Shown piece by piece: positions 43,963 to 57,230 of a DNA stretch of 59,601 nt. The stretch's first letter is position 1. Each line of letters opens with the position of its first letter. The translations under genes were made by a program, and so were the position numbers. The notes under the pieces were generated by a model. It ran no database searches and was not told where the DNA came from. It saw nothing but the letters and a program-made list of their open reading frames with translations. The stretch spans positions 1 through 59,601 of the forward strand of contig ADNK01001597.1 in the NCBI GenBank assembly GCA_000320545.1, read 5' to 3'. Source of the stretch: Bigelowiella natans CCMP2755 (taxonomy: Eukaryota > Cercozoa > Chlorarachniophyceae).

Positions 43963-45254
43963 ATGAAGTCCAGGGAAATCATCGATGATTTCTTTCATTA
44001 TCAGCATTTCGCGAAATTTTTTGCAGTTTTTCGAAGATGCAATTCGTCCAAGGATCCATCGATTATCTTAATTTTACTGGATACGTTGCCTGATGATCAT
44101 GATATTCCGTATCCAAATAAAGGCCACAATTTACTCTCTTACGACATCATATCCGCTGTTTCTGGAAGGTAATCCTAGGTAATCCTGGTAATCACCGGAT
44201 TCTTTCATGTACGAAAAATCAAATCCAAGATAACGGGTTTTCTGTCAAATTTTAACATGCAAAACATCTAAAATGTATAATCATTAATCTTTGCATCGTG
44301 ATGTGGCAGTGAGATGGTTATACCGAGTATGTTTGTCATCATCATGGAAGTTTATCCTATATTGTTAGGCCTGCCTCTGCTACACTGTCCAGAGACCCCT
44401 GTCCAGAGAGCATATAAAAGCAAAACTACCTGCCTACTTTACGTTAAGGGAGAGCATGTAAGCTGGCTGGCTGAAATAATGTTAAAGAAAATCTCCTGAT
44501 GATTGTTTTTAATACTGTGACTTGCCTGATTTGCTCTGCTCTCAATCCTCGCTGTAGTCCGTATCTTCAAATCTATCAATCACAAGTATATGCACGTTCA
44601 TTTGCCCTTTGAGTATTTAAATCCTCCTCTATTGTAAAGGCCCGGGCTGCATTCTGAAGCGATAGATGCTGGAATTCAACAGATGGAAACCGCACGCAAG
44701 GGCACTGGAAATAGTCGTCCAGAAGCCTCATACCCAGTACCGAATTGTGGTGACTTGGTAAATTTCTAGAAAGTTATTTCCCGGAACGAATTCGCTCTCT
44801 TACTTCCTCCTAGAGTCATTTCCTCCCTACAAAAACTAATCCAAAAAAAACTTATGTAATTGGCCATAGTTGGCGAAATTTCAGGAATCATCATCGTCAC
44901 TGTGCTTCCTCATTGCTCTATACTTCTCTCCCTCGATAACGCCTCCATACTTCCTTGCTAGCATCATATATCTCACGGTAAACTCACTGCCTGTGAATAG
45001 TCTGATCTTTTGTATTCGGCATTCTATCTGTAACATACTTCCTCGTTTCTTCTATTTAATCCTCGAGCAGATTGCCTCCACCGGCTACCACATCACGAAG
45101 CATGTGTATCCGTGCAAGCAATTTTCCTATTTCGAGCTCGGTAGCGGCATAATATCGACTCCTAGCTACTTGTCATCATCTTCATGATTGTTTCTAATTT
45201 CTGCGCTGCCACGCCATCATGCCTCCCCCGCCCCCCCCCCTCTCTCTCTCTCTG

Positions 45255-45302
<48 letters not shown>

Positions 45303-45465
45303 GCTTTCTCTGATTTTGGTTTGCCTACTCTCGTTGCTTCTTGTTCTCATTTCCTTGACCATTAGCCGACGGCATAGCGATTACCAATTTATGCACGTAC
45401 ACGATCACCTTTTCTCCGTCGCTTTCGGCGCTCTCCGTAATCATTGCTCTAGTCTCAGGATATAG
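43963..45465 (+). CDS. Possible multi-exon gene, unrecognised
   Basis: Several short stretches look like exons with acceptor and donor sites. One near 44030-44169 ends ISAVSGR before GTAATC. One near 44643-44757 reads LHSEAIDAGIQQMETARKG. One near 45069-45150 reads IASTGYHITKHVYPCKQF. I could not join them into one verified frame or match a family. TTGTCGCA, which lies near several true gene starts, precedes 43963 by about 75 bp. A CT repeat fills 45238-45299. Coding potential is suggested, not shown. Confidence 0.3.
45238..45299. repeat. (CT)n microsatellite
   Basis: Imperfect CT repeat with GTCTCT interruptions, preceded by a C run. Confidence 0.9.
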
Positions 45466-47066
45466 GTATTTTTATCCCAGTAGCAAACAAATCCGTACAC
45501 AAACTTCTTATCATCGACAAGAGTTTGAGACGGTTTGGTAGTGCACGCAGTGAAGATTTCCGTGTTCAGACACTAAAAGAAATGCTGCAAACAGTAGAAA
45601 CAATAACCAGCTGTCGTGTTCTCTTATAGCATTAAGAACACTAAAAAAGTGGGATCCGAAATACACCAAAGCAAGAGAGGGGGAGAGGGAGGGAGAGAGA
45701 GAGAGACCGAAGCAACCGAATACTTGAATTTATAGAATCAATTGAATACTTATGCATTGCATGTGTTTTCCTTGCGATCCTAACTCAATGCAGGAACGAA
45801 GTTAAATATACTCTCTATCTCGGTAATGAAGAGATAGAGCAAAGGGGGGGGGTAGTTGAACCCAAAGTCAGTTTGTGAGAGCAGTTTTGGGCAATTATTC
45901 TGCTTCACCGATCCATCTATAGACTTAAACGTTATTCGTTGTGCTCTGCTCATCCCACCAAACAACCAAAAGTAAATATGATAAAAAAAACTTTGAACGT
46001 GCAGAACGCTTTTCGGGCGTACGACGACGCGATTTCGAGCTTTAATCGTGTCGCCGTACAAAGATTCCGTGTCGAGTCGAAAGCAGGCATTTGCCTCTTA
46101 TAATGAACACTATAATCTTCACATTTGTTAGTCTCCTTGGTCGCTGTGATGCACCTGGTATTCCAGCAAAGCTCCGCTATCTATGCCCTGCTAGTGGTTC
46201 GTCTTTCCTCTCCCTGAGAATAAATAGAAGAAGAAGAAAAAGAAGAAGAATATCAATAACAATAAGAATAAATTCAATTCTGTAGAAAACTTGGGACGTG
46301 TTTCGTTCTTATCCGTAATCTCCCCGTTTGTATGTTTTCCTGCATTTGCTGTCGGCCTCAGGGACTCGTGGTAGCCTTTTCGTTCGTCTTCTTCGACACA
46401 CATGTGAGAAGCGATGCAAGACCTATGCATATATGTGCCCCGTGTCTGTAAGCAGGATATCTGTTCATTGGATAGTGCTATCTCCTAATTTCCTACCGCA
46501 ATTACCATGTCTGTGTCAGGGATCCTTGGTGCCCGTGCAAATGCCTTTCCGATGGAATCGATGGAGTGTTTGGGGGTAGGAAGGCTTGCTGATAGTCAAA
46601 CAACCACCAAAAAAACCAATATTCGACTATAGCATATCACGTTGTATAGTGTACTTCTGACTCTGATGCGCATGATGTGTCAGAATTATGACGACTGAGT
46701 GTGATGCTTATACTCTCTTCGTATGTTTTGCTCTTGCTCTCGCTGCCAGGTGGCACATTGGCCAAGCTTCCTATATGTGGATCTTCGCTAATTGTTTAGG
46801 TAGGTATCTGGAGTCAGCTGCTTCTTAATACAGACGTATCTCGATGATGCGTGAAGGAGAGCCGAGACAGTAGTGAATGAAAAGATATCATGAAAGTTAA
46901 ACTGATGTAGACGCACCTCATTAAATTTATTTATGCTTGCGGTGAAATTTATTTCGACCAGTGCATGCTGCAAGTTTTAGTTCGTCAGAATACAGCAGGC
47001 AGCGAAAGGCCGCACGCATGTTATGTCTATATGAGAGGGACGTCATGAATAAATTTAAGCATTTCA
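45466..47066. other. Unassigned region
   Basis: Short open stretches occur, for example 46091-46285 and 46328-46579, but no splice-consistent model or family was found. They could be later exons of the putative gene at 43963. Purine-rich GAGAG repeat lies near 45673-45705. Confidence 0.35.
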
Positions 47067-47107
47067 CTGGTCATTTTAATGTAGCTCTGCAAAGCAGCAG
47101 CTACACA
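47067..47107 (-). repeat. Truncated LINE 3' end, copy B
   Basis: Plus-strand CTGGTCATTTTAATGTAGCT and CTGCAAAGCAGCAGCTACA resemble the ends at 31005 and 47187. It lies beside an AT microsatellite (47117-47155). Confidence 0.55.
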
Positions 47108-47110
47108 CAC

Positions 47111-47116
<6 letters not shown>

Positions 47117-47153
<37 letters not shown>

Positions 47154-47155
47154 TA
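47117..47155. repeat. (AT)n microsatellite
   Basis: AT dinucleotide repeat between LINE-end copy B and the LINE frame. Confidence 0.9.
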
Positions 47156-47176
47156 TGAGACGGATGTAATGAAGAA

Positions 47177-47809
47177 TTAAATTTTTTCAATGGTCATCCT
47201 GATGTAGCTGTGCAATGCAGCGGCTACAGCGCTAATGTTACATCTGTTGGTTTCTGCCACCACGTGCTTCATGCAATTGAAAGCGTCCTCATGCGACCGA
47301 TGTTGCCGCGCACTGCGCACAGCAGTTCTGGAGTCCTTTTCAGCCTTTGTCAGCCGGTTCGTGTCGTCGTTGCGATTCATGATCGCGCGCATTTGATTGC
47401 GCAATCTGATTTGTTCTCGACTGTGTGTTGGACATTGCAGGAGTCGATCCATGTCCTTCAGGATGCCACATGCATCGCACGTGGCATCTTTCTCTGTGCA
47501 TTGTCCACGTGAGAACATGAATTTTCCAAGATTGCCGACACCACAGATGGCGCGCATCCATGATGTGGCAACACTTGGAAGTTTTAGTTTGATGCCGGTG
47601 ATCGAAGATGACGGGAGGAATCCAAGATTCTTGAGATGCACAGCGCGCAATGAATCATTGGACCATTCCTCTTCGAATTCGTTGAGAGCACAGGATTTCA
47701 TCACCTTGTGATGTTTTTTCAGTTCCATTTTCAGCGCCTCTGTTGTCGCCAAAACGGTGGGCAATTCGTACATATGTATGTACACATATGTATGCATGTA
47801 CATATGCAC
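47177..47809 (-). pseudogene. LINE retrotransposon C-terminal fragment
   Basis: The frame ends at 47177 (stop) after ALHSYIRMTIEKI. Its middle reads RAICGVGNLGKFMFSRGQCT and then CDACGILKDMDRLLQCPTHS. That is the cysteine-rich zinc-binding end that follows reverse transcriptase in many non-LTR elements. No RT catalytic motif is present in the window, and upstream (plus-strand right) sequence dissolves into AT and ACATATG repeats. The fragment is thus 5'-truncated. Related 3' ends occur at 31005 and 47067. Confidence 0.65.
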
Positions 47810-47854
47810 ACATGTGAATAAACAATTTTACATCCGTCTCATGTGTACACATAC

Positions 47855-47894
<40 letters not shown>

Positions 47895-48564
47895 ATATAT
47901 ATATTTAGCTAAACATTACTTATCATATTTACTCAACCAATTTTGGAATAATACTTGCATATAAACATGTATCAACACATGTGTGCAACACAGCTTGCAC
48001 ACATTGCACACCTTCACCCGTACACACCAAACTAGCAAAGCTACAACAGCGTGCGCGACTACTAGCCAGTGGTTGTGAGGCACTTCTGCACTGCTAGACT
48101 GGCTACTGCGCAACCTGCGAAAATCTGCCTCTGCGGTGTGCGGTGCACAGCAGCCAATGAGTGTTGTGCACAGCGAATGAGCGTTGAACGGCGTCATTTT
48201 GTGCTCTAGTGCTTATTTCCACGTTCTAATTGCTGTGCGTGAAGCCGCTGCAGTGCTTGTTCAAGGCTGGAAAGGCGTAGCAACCGCCGAACAGCTCGAA
48301 TATGATCTGTCTAGCTGTTCCCATTCACATTAGCGTCTCTCATTGATCATGATCATAGAGGCGATACAACCAATGGTCATTTCACATCTTTTGCCTCAGA
48401 TCTAGCATTTAGGCTATTCGTATCGTCAAATCACCGCAGCTTGGCCATCTTCACACGATATGGCAATGCTTGCTTACTTCACGCGAAGGCATGCTAGCAT
48501 GACGCTCGCGCGTTGAGTCTGTTTGGCTTTCATTGATTGTCTAGTTGTCATTTGCTAACGTAAG
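47810..48564. other. Spacer with AT microsatellite
   Basis: An AT repeat spans about 47857-47905. GC-richer spacer DNA with TGCTAGACTGGC steps follows. No gene was seen. Confidence 0.5.
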
Positions 48565-48964
48565 TTACATTGTAGGACACCAATTCATTATCGTCTCATC
48601 ATCTAGCGCCTTGGCGTCTAAGTCATCTAAAATTTTCATTAGTCGCTCGTCACTTGGGCCAAGTTGTAGTGCTTTGGTCAGTCTTTCGGGTAAAAACTTC
48701 AGCTTTTCCGTATATGAGCCCTTCGGATACAAGCAAAGAATTCAGACATTGTATTGCATTGAATCTGTTTTAAAACTATCCCCCCCCCCCTTGGGTATTA
48801 CTTTATATAATGTTCCAAAAAGCACGCACACTCTTCTAGCTAGTGTGCATGAAAAAAGTAGCATCATCTCGGTGTTGATTTTTGTCATGTTCTTTCACAG
48901 GGCATCATGACGAAAAAGAATCTTTGTCTCATGCTTCGGTAACCAAATTGAAAAGTACGAGTAT

Positions 48965-49035
<71 letters not shown>

Positions 49036-49447
49036 TACACACATTGTGTGTGTGTGTGTGTGTATGATGCGTGTAAATAATTTGGCTGAAATGTGCTAAT
49101 TGTCATGGCATCTGTGTTTTCCAGCGCATGCAAAGGATGAATGCGTCTGCTATACTTTCGTCAACAATGACCACTCGACTGCTACTACTACTACTACTAT
49201 TACTATTACTATTACTATTACTACCCGCTTGTGATAGAAGAGCATGTAGGCGGCATTCGTCTTGATCTCATCTTCACCAATCTGCTCGACTCGATCGTCG
49301 TCAAAACAGAACCAGTCCTTTCCCGCCGTCCCATCAGCCTTTCTCCTGGCGACGTACGCGTAGTAGTGGCCCCCATACGAATTCCCAACGTGGTTAACCA
49401 CGCCATATAGATCGTACAGCATCGAGGAGGAGGAGGAGTCTCTCTCC

Positions 49448-49483
<36 letters not shown>

Positions 49484-52400
49484 TTACCGCTACTACTACT
49501 ACGACTGCTACTTTTCTGTCCACAGGCCTCTTTTCTCTCTTTTTGTGCTCTCCCCCCCCCCGTCCCCCCGCAGCTAGTCAGCCGTGACATGTCCAGACCG
49601 GTGACGGGAAAATCGACGTATGTGCGCAACTTGCCGGTGGGGAGCAGCCTTTTGAGGTGGATGATGAGGAAGCTGGGCGTGGTCCATATCTGCAGCTCTT
49701 TTGTCGCAGGCCTGTGCTCCTTGCACTTGCTACAATAAGCCATGGAACTGCCATCAAGGCTCTCTGGCTGTACAAACCGCGAAAAGCATTCCTCTAGAGA
49801 AACACCGCCCCTACTTGAAGACGATGACGAGGAGGACGGGGAGGAGGTGGAAGAGCTGTCGCCACCCCCAGCATCCTCCTTCATCTCCACGCGGTGGTTT
49901 GAGATGACAGAGGAGAGGAGGGGGGCGGATGAGTCGAGGGAACGTTCCAAGTTAACCCAATCTATCGCTATTGTAGAGAAGTTGGACAGTCTAAGAGGCC
50001 TCCTTCGTGACATCGGAAGAACACAACCGTTGCACCGCCTCACCCAAGAGCACCGCTTACACGACAGCCCGTCCTTGCTCACGGCAGAAATGCGAAATGG
50101 GAAAGGAGAGAAATCAAGGCCATCCGCGGCAAACTTGCAGGGGGGGCGGTGGAGCGTGTTAAGATGGCAGTCTTCCTTCATCTTCCCATCCAGGATAATC
50201 CCTAGCCTGTTGGCCTTGCATGGACAACTCACCAAAGCGGAAATGGGGTCCGTCTTCCTCCTGCTCCTCCTCTTCTTCGTCTGTGGATGATCAGTCTGCT
50301 GCTGCTGCTGCTGCTGCTGTTTTTGTGAGGGAATCCATCGATTGCACACGAGGGCGTAGAGGTCCAACGTCGAACAATTGCCCGGGAGAGTCATGAAGAA
50401 TGGCTCTCCGAATAGGCACGGCGATGTGGTGGATATGATCGGCCTGCTTTCCGCGCGCAGACTCGTGGTAGGCTGAAATGCCCGATGTACCCCTAAGAGC
50501 ACGATCTGGCCTGGGGGGAGGTGGTACCTTGGCAGCATGGCGGGACTCGTTTCTACTTGCTCTTCTTCTTCTCCTCCTTCTCGCTGTGTCCGTGTGCCAG
50601 TGCTTCTTCCAGGTCGCCGAGGCGGAGACATGGAGAGATACGGGCGCACCCGGCGCCTATCCTCCTCATCGTCCAGCGACAGCCATTCGTCCCACTTAGA
50701 GGGCCACCCGTCGAAATGGACCCTGAAAGACCCAGAAGGAAGGATGCTCTTCACGGTAGCGGCGAGCCAGTTCTTATCCGTATCGAGGACGTCTAACTTC
50801 CCCCCTACCCTAGCCTTGATTTGAACAGGGAGGGGGTCAGCTGTGGTGGCGCCAGATCTCCTCTCCCTCCCGGATGAAGACGATGTTGATGACGACATCT
50901 TCGAGAGCATCACGGAATTCGAATTGGAGGCAGTGCCGGGCTGGACCTCAAAGGCGACTAGTTCCCCCCGCCCATCCTCAGCCAGAGTCTCCAACAGCAC
51001 CTCCATCTCATATATGTAGCGTATGGCGTTGTCGAAGACCCTTGCAACCATCAGCTTCCATGGCGATGTTTTCAACTCATCAGCGAGCCGCTCACAAAGA
51101 GACATGACCGTGTCACGATGCGCTACTTTCAGTGTAATACGTCTACAGCGTCGCCGACATATTCGTCTTCCTCGCTGATCTTTCCCCATCAGCCCACCCT
51201 CTCCCTTCCTCTCCTCTGTATCTTCTTCGTCGCCCCCCGCCTTACGATCATCTACCCTCCGCCAATCACCAACTAACCTCAGCGTGAGGGTCAGGAGCCC
51301 GGAAAGAGGGAGGGGGAGCGAGAGCATGTTGTACGGGTCGAATTTGGTACTGACGAAGCCGCAGCAGGACAACTTGAGTGTGCTCTTGAGCTGAGCGGTG
51401 AATAGGTCCACGATGACAGACCTGTTACGCTGGAGGTGGGCCTCCCAATGCTCGCGTGAGACCTGAGCATCCGCGCGGCCGTTGGAGTCTGGGATGGCGA
51501 CGTAAGGCTTCTCCAGCACGCGATTGAGCCCCTCGTGCAAGCCGTCGAGGACAAACGCGAGAAGCTCCTGTGCGTCGTGCTGGTCGTACCCGTCAAACAT
51601 CGGGGAGAATCGAGCTATGGTGCTCTTGAAGCTGAAGGGCGTGACGACGTCGCTGTGGTAGTGGGCGCTGGCGTCGTTGGAGATGACGCCTGCCAGGGCT
51701 CCGATAACGGGTAAAGGGTTGAGACGAGACGCGTACCGGAAGAGGACTGAGGAGGAGGAGGAGGAGGAAGAAGATGAAGAATGCGACGACGACATTGATG
51801 ACCCGTCTCCGTCCCCATCTTCATCCTCCCCGCACGCAACTGCTTTATCCGATGGCAATAGCGGCAGCGCTGACGAAGTAGATGTGAGATCGTCGGCCTC
51901 TTCCCCAATCCCACGTCCCCCCCCCTCGCTGTTCAGAGCTCCGTCCCTCGTTCTTCTCTTTCTGCTCTTCGTCTTCATCATATTTCTCCTCTGCCGCCGA
52001 AGCCTTGCCGACGTGCGAGGCCACATTCTCTTGACAAGAGCGCCATAATGCAGGGCCACTTTACCTTCCATCCCGAGTGGGTTCGTGGCGTTGAGCTCCT
52101 TTCCGTACGTGTTGGACGCGAAGTAGTGGCGGAGGGGGGGCGTCCCACTGAGGGCCTGCAAGCTAGCGTTCATAAAGCACGTGTTGCCTAAGTTCCGAAG
52201 GCCGACTAGTCCACGGTCCTTATCCTTTTTTCTTTCTTCTTCTTCTTCCTCTTCCTCCTCCCCCTCTTCTACTTTCGTTCGTGCGGAGGCTGTTGGGACA
52301 TTATCGTTTCTTTTATCATTATCATCATTGTGCTTATTCTCCATTTGATTTCCCACCTCACCCTCTTTCCCCTCTTTCAGCTCTTTCCCCTCCTTCTCTC

Positions 52401-52803
52401 CCATTTCCTGTCGTAGCGCTCCTTCGATTGACTTTGCTAAGATGTCCTTCGGAGACAGCATGGTGCTGTTCGCGTTGCTTCTCCTGTGAGTCTTCTCGTC
52501 GTCCTTCCCATCCACCTTCTCATCTTTCGATTCAGGCTGTTTTTCCATCTCCCATGGCCAATCAGCAAGAAGCGGGGCCAGGTTCACCACAGCCCATTCC
52601 GAAAAGCTCTCGAAATCCAGCTCATTGCACCCCTCAGACGCCGCAGCAGTAATTGAGGAGGAGGATGACGATGATGGTGGCGATACGAATGACATCTGGT
52701 GGATGACAAGGATTATACAGTTGAAAAACGGCATTCAGTTTCAACCCACGTTGGAGTGCTGAGAAGGTCATGTAGTCTCTTCAATGATTTCAGCATAATA
52801 GAG

Positions 52804-52892
<89 letters not shown>

Positions 52893-54511
52893 AACAACTA
52901 CCATTGAATAGTGGGAAAGGAGAGATGAAAATATTTCAAAGGCATCAACTTACCCGCTGTGCCGCTTTTACGGGAATAGCACTCATGTATTCCTCCAGGG
53001 ATTTCACCATGCTTTCTGTGTCCACGAACCATTCCTTTAACTCGGACAATACGGCGCTTAAATCTGATGCTGTAGAACAAGGGGGAAGAAGAAATGAACC
53101 TCGCCGCCAAGTAAACAACATGGACGAAACGACGGGAATATTCGAAGGAAGCAGGGAAAATTCCGTCATGGGATGATGGCTACGCTGCTTCTAGCAGCAT
53201 TTTCTCTGATGCTGACCTTGAATGGTGCTCGATCGATCAGCGTCGAGAATATCGAACAACATCTTCACCCTTAGCTCCTGGTGTGCATATGGTGAAGGAC
53301 GATAATCAAATACAAGATTACATCGATGGGTCTCTCTCCCCTCCCCCCCCTTATTTTGTGCGCGTATGTGTATGAGTGTGAGTGTGTGTTTGAGCTACTA
53401 CGTTTGGGAAAGGAGTTCGAGTTTGTTTCTTAACTGTATGCACTATCAATGGGTTCAGAGGTACCACAACTTTGTTTCTTAACTGTATGCACTATCAATG
53501 GGTTCAGAGGTACCACAACTACAACCTCCATTACTACTACTACTACTACTACAACTACTACTAAAGAACTGCTACCACCACTGCTTCAACCTTGGGACCC
53601 CCTAAGAGGACAGCCATGCCAGCTAAAAACTCTTCTAATGATATCCGGCCACGCTCGCCACGATCAAATGCCTTTCAGATGAATAAACTTCAAATTCTAC
53701 GTTTTTGGTGCTTGCGACGGTAAGTGGCAAACCTGAAACATTCTTGCGGCGAGCACACTTGTTTGAGGACCCTGCAGGACTCTCTATTTTGTAACATTGC
53801 TCAAATTTACAACAGATAGCTTAAAAAGGGAGTCTCACTAACTACAAATTCGCAGCTCGAAACATGACCACACGCTCACACACACGCACATACACAAACT
53901 TATGGCAGAGAGACCTATTTAAAAATAACTTTTCATCATCACTTTTGTGCTTCTTCTACACCTACGAATGAAGACTTTCAAACTACCTCAATAAACACAT
54001 CCCTGGTCATCGAAGGTGTCGTCATCTCATCGGAGGAAGGAGCTCCAGCATCGACAGCCCCATGAAATTCACAGGACAGCCTCTCTGCATATGTCCTAAA
54101 TGAATGCGATAAGGGAGGGGCGAGTAGCAGCATAATTCCATCAGAAACCAATGCATGGCCTAATTGTAACTAGGTGAGCCAGTGGGTGTAAGGTCAAGCT
54201 CCCCCTTTTAACTCCGACGAGTGATTTTTCATTCACTGTTACACGCAAAAACACAGCTTCTACAAAAATCCTAGGACGAATTTTGCGTCTGGGGATCTGC
54301 ATGACATCATGGCAGATACTTCCAAACCCCTTCCATTCCTCCGTTCTCCCTAAAGCTCTCTAGACCTTCCTAGAATCGCTTGAGCCTCTTCGATGGAACA
54401 TAGCTTAGGGCGAGTGGATGCACTGGCTCCCATGTGGATGCCGTCGGCTTCCCCCTTCCCGTATTGCTCGCGCCGTTGCAAGAACGCTCCGCGTGGACAG
54501 AGGCGCAAATA
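48565..54511 (-). CDS. USP32-like deubiquitinase with EF-hands and CaaX-like end
   Basis: Ubiquitin-specific proteases remove ubiquitin from proteins. Exons 54366-54511, 53987-54095, 53591-53671, 53217-53277, 52954-53069, 49225-52695 and 48565-48720 join in phase (1,379 residues). The 5' end may extend further. The amino part has EF-hand-like units (FDRGERGRISLEEFL, FDILDADRSSTIQ, LDFESFSEW). The catalytic core has the Cys box GLRNLGNTCFMNASLQAL, FDGYDQHDAQELLAF and the His box NSYGGHYYAYV with WFCFDDDRV. A Tudor-knot-like insert (FRVHFDGWPSKWDEWLSLDD) lies between them. The last exon ends CPTM, a possible prenylation site. EF-hands, USP core and a CaaX end together match the layout known for USP32. 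Low-complexity acidic and Ser runs are abundant. Confidence 0.9.
48966..49064. repeat. (CA)n(TA)n(TG)n microsatellite
   Basis: Compound repeat in the last intron of the deubiquitinase gene, able to fold on itself. Confidence 0.9.
49176..49222. repeat. TAC/TAT triplet repeat at an intron start
   Basis: On the minus strand the donor GTAGTAATAG opens the last intron of the deubiquitinase and is itself part of the repeat. Confidence 0.8.
52804..52889. repeat. (GA)n microsatellite
   Basis: On the minus strand a CT tract of about 85 bases lies in the intron between 52954 and 52695. Confidence 0.9.
53422..53519. repeat. Tandem duplication, 2 x 49 bp
   Basis: The unit starting TTTGTTTCTTAACTGTATGC and ending GAGGTACCACAAC occurs at 53422-53470 and again at 53471-53519, with no difference seen. 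It lies in a deubiquitinase intron. Confidence 0.9.
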
Positions 54512-55137
54512 CTGGCTTTGGAAACCAGGTGACTAAATTAAGCTAGTCTTAATTTTATGCCCAGAATATCTAATGCCTCATAGAAATTGAATTGTGGAAA
54601 TCCGCCGGCGCATTCCTCCGTGTGTGCGATTCGACTAAACATGTGGAGATTCGTTGGTAAAATATGGGAATGAATTTTGCCCTGCATTAATGTACCGCTA
54701 TTTATGACTAAAAAAGGAATGCTTTTAATGTCGTATGGGCAGAACATACGTCGTTTTTGCTTTAGTTAAACCACCGAACCAATGAATTCGTGACTTATTA
54801 ATTCGGCGAGCCGTTGATTGGAATTTTGTAATTTGAAAAAAGAAAATGACTAGGGTTTTCATGAAACGACACAAAAGAGTTACTGGTTTTTGATTAAAAC
54901 AGAAAGTGTTCTGTTCACGTATCAACTGAAAATACTTGCATTTTCCTTCCCCGCCCCCGCCCCTCATATTGAATGTAAGTAAATCCTAGTCCTTTCCTTT
55001 CTCAAATCTTTATTCATCAAAAAATATTTGATAGTTCATATCTCAAAACGTTCCATTACGCCCCGCTCTGAAATCCTAGTTTTGTTGGTTCAGCGACTGA
55101 AGTAGTTCAAGACTCGACGATTGACAAGATAGCAAAT
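54512..55137. promoter_or_regulatory. Divergent intergenic region, deubiquitinase and kinesin
   Basis: The two genes point away from each other. A minus-strand open stretch at 54538-54747 might be an earlier deubiquitinase exon but has no family match. AT-rich sequence near 55000-55030 precedes the kinesin ATG. The recurrent 8-mer was not found here. Confidence 0.35.
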
Positions 55138-56858
55138 ATGGAACATGCACGAAAGCAGAGATCACCTCTTGGGGAGATAAAGGAAGAAAACATCCCCTTT
55201 GGTCAGCAACAGCAAGTGAAGCAGAAGAAGCCAATGGCCAAGGAAAATATCTCTAAGATTCGAAAGCCTACAGTCATGAAGCTCGTCGACAAATCGTCTG
55301 TGCAGGTGACTTGCATACAGGAGGATCGTCGATTTTTCTTCTAACTCTTTCATCCACCACGACAGTCCCCTTGACTCCCTCAATAATAAAATATATGCTA
55401 TAAATTTCATCCATGTCTACATGAAACTCCGAACTCCACTCGCTAACATCGTACCCCTCTCGCCATGTCACAACGCAGAACCCACTTGCGGACAGCGTTG
55501 CCCCCAATGAGAACAGCAACAGTCACGCTCCCAACTCTCAATCCGACGACGCAATGGCTGTGACCATAAAGAAGAAGCTTACGCGTAAAGAGATGCTTCT
55601 TCAGCGTAGAGCTGCCCAGGCCAAGGCTAAAGAATCCGCAGCGAATAAGCTAGCAGCCAAAAAAAACCGAAAAACATCCAAGCAGGTGTCCAAATTCTCC
55701 CTGAAGAAAACTCTAAAGCTTAATCGTCCGCCGGCTGCGGGTTTGAAGAAACTATTACAAACAAAGAATCTATCGTCTGTTGCAAACAAAAGCAGCAGGA
55801 AAGTATTGGCACCCAGCCGTTTAAAGAAGGCGAGTCCCCCGTCCGTCTCAAAGCCCCCTACTCGCTCCACGTCTTCGAAGACTACCACAACAAAAGATAA
55901 AGTACCATCGATCGGTATGAAGCAACAGCATCAGGAAAGGAGGAAGAAAGCAGGTTTTTTAGCAAAAGCACCATTACCTCTAGCTTGTGTACGTACTAAA
56001 TAGTAAAGTACTACTCTTTCTATCCCTATACAATTTCCCCTCCTTCTCATACATGCTATTCAATCTTTCGCCTCAGGCATTACTTCCCTTTTATGGAAGA
56101 AAGGTCAGAAATCTGGCCGAGAAAGTAGCTCAAGGGGAAATCTTCTTCGTGATAAGAAGAAGAAGAAGAAGCACGGCCAGCAGCAAAGTGAGCTTGCTGA
56201 GCGTGGTTTAGCATCAATCGATGGGCTTGAGAACTACATCGAGAAAATTCTCAAGAATCTGCAGGACAAGTCCGAGGAATGCTCTCAGCTGAAGCTCGAG
56301 ATGAAGGAGGTATTTTGCTTCGATGGAAGAGTGATGATGGACGTGGTGAAGTAGTGTAGGAGGAGGAGGAGGATGCCAACACGACAGCATCTGTGCGATG
56401 CCATCTGTGCGATGGAGGAGGGTTGGAAGGGGGGAGGGGGGGGGAAAGCCACTATAACGATTCATCGATGCATGCTTCTGAGCCTTGATGTTCTATTTTT
56501 AGCTGAGCAGTAATACAACGGGGTACTCTGAGAGACTCGAAGGTAGGCCATCAAGCGTTGGCGTGGTGGTTTTGATGATGATGATGATGATCTCATTCCG
56601 ATTTGTCTAATTGATAATTGCTATTTTGCTTCGATAAGTCCCTTCCTTCGTAACATAACAATTGACAAACACCTTAGCTCTCGAAAAGGAAAGGGATACG
56701 TTGCAAGAGGAACTCAATAAGGTCGATTTGGAGGGGGGGGGTTTTTTTGTTGTTGTCATAAATGGTGACGACGATGATGATGATATGATACGGATCTATC
56801 TGCTCGGCTGCAATAATCTCCCCCCCCCAAACTCCCCCGTCCCTCCCTCCCTCCCTCG

Positions 56859-56899
<41 letters not shown>

Positions 56900-57186
56900 C
56901 AGGCTCTCGCTCGCGCTTCCTCCCTCCAGAGTTCTCTCCAGGAGATCCAAGCTAAGTTTGAGATCGAAAGCGAGAAGAGTAAGTCCCTCTTGGAGGAGAA
57001 GCAGGAGTTGGTGGTGCAGAAAGAGGAGGTAGAGGCGAATGCAGGCCTCCTACAAACGAAGTGCGGTGACTTGGAAACAGAGCTCAGTGAAGCTCAGGAC
57101 GCCAACGAGTCGCTGCGATCTAGGGAGGAGGAACTCGAGGCCACGCTGCAAAGGATGAGGGAGGAGGTGTCGGCCTTCCCACTGAA

Positions 57187-57230
<44 letters not shown>

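Noticed and set aside
53422-53519. CRISPR-like or satellite array
   Set aside because: Only two contiguous 49-bp copies without spacers, inside an intron; a simple tandem duplication.
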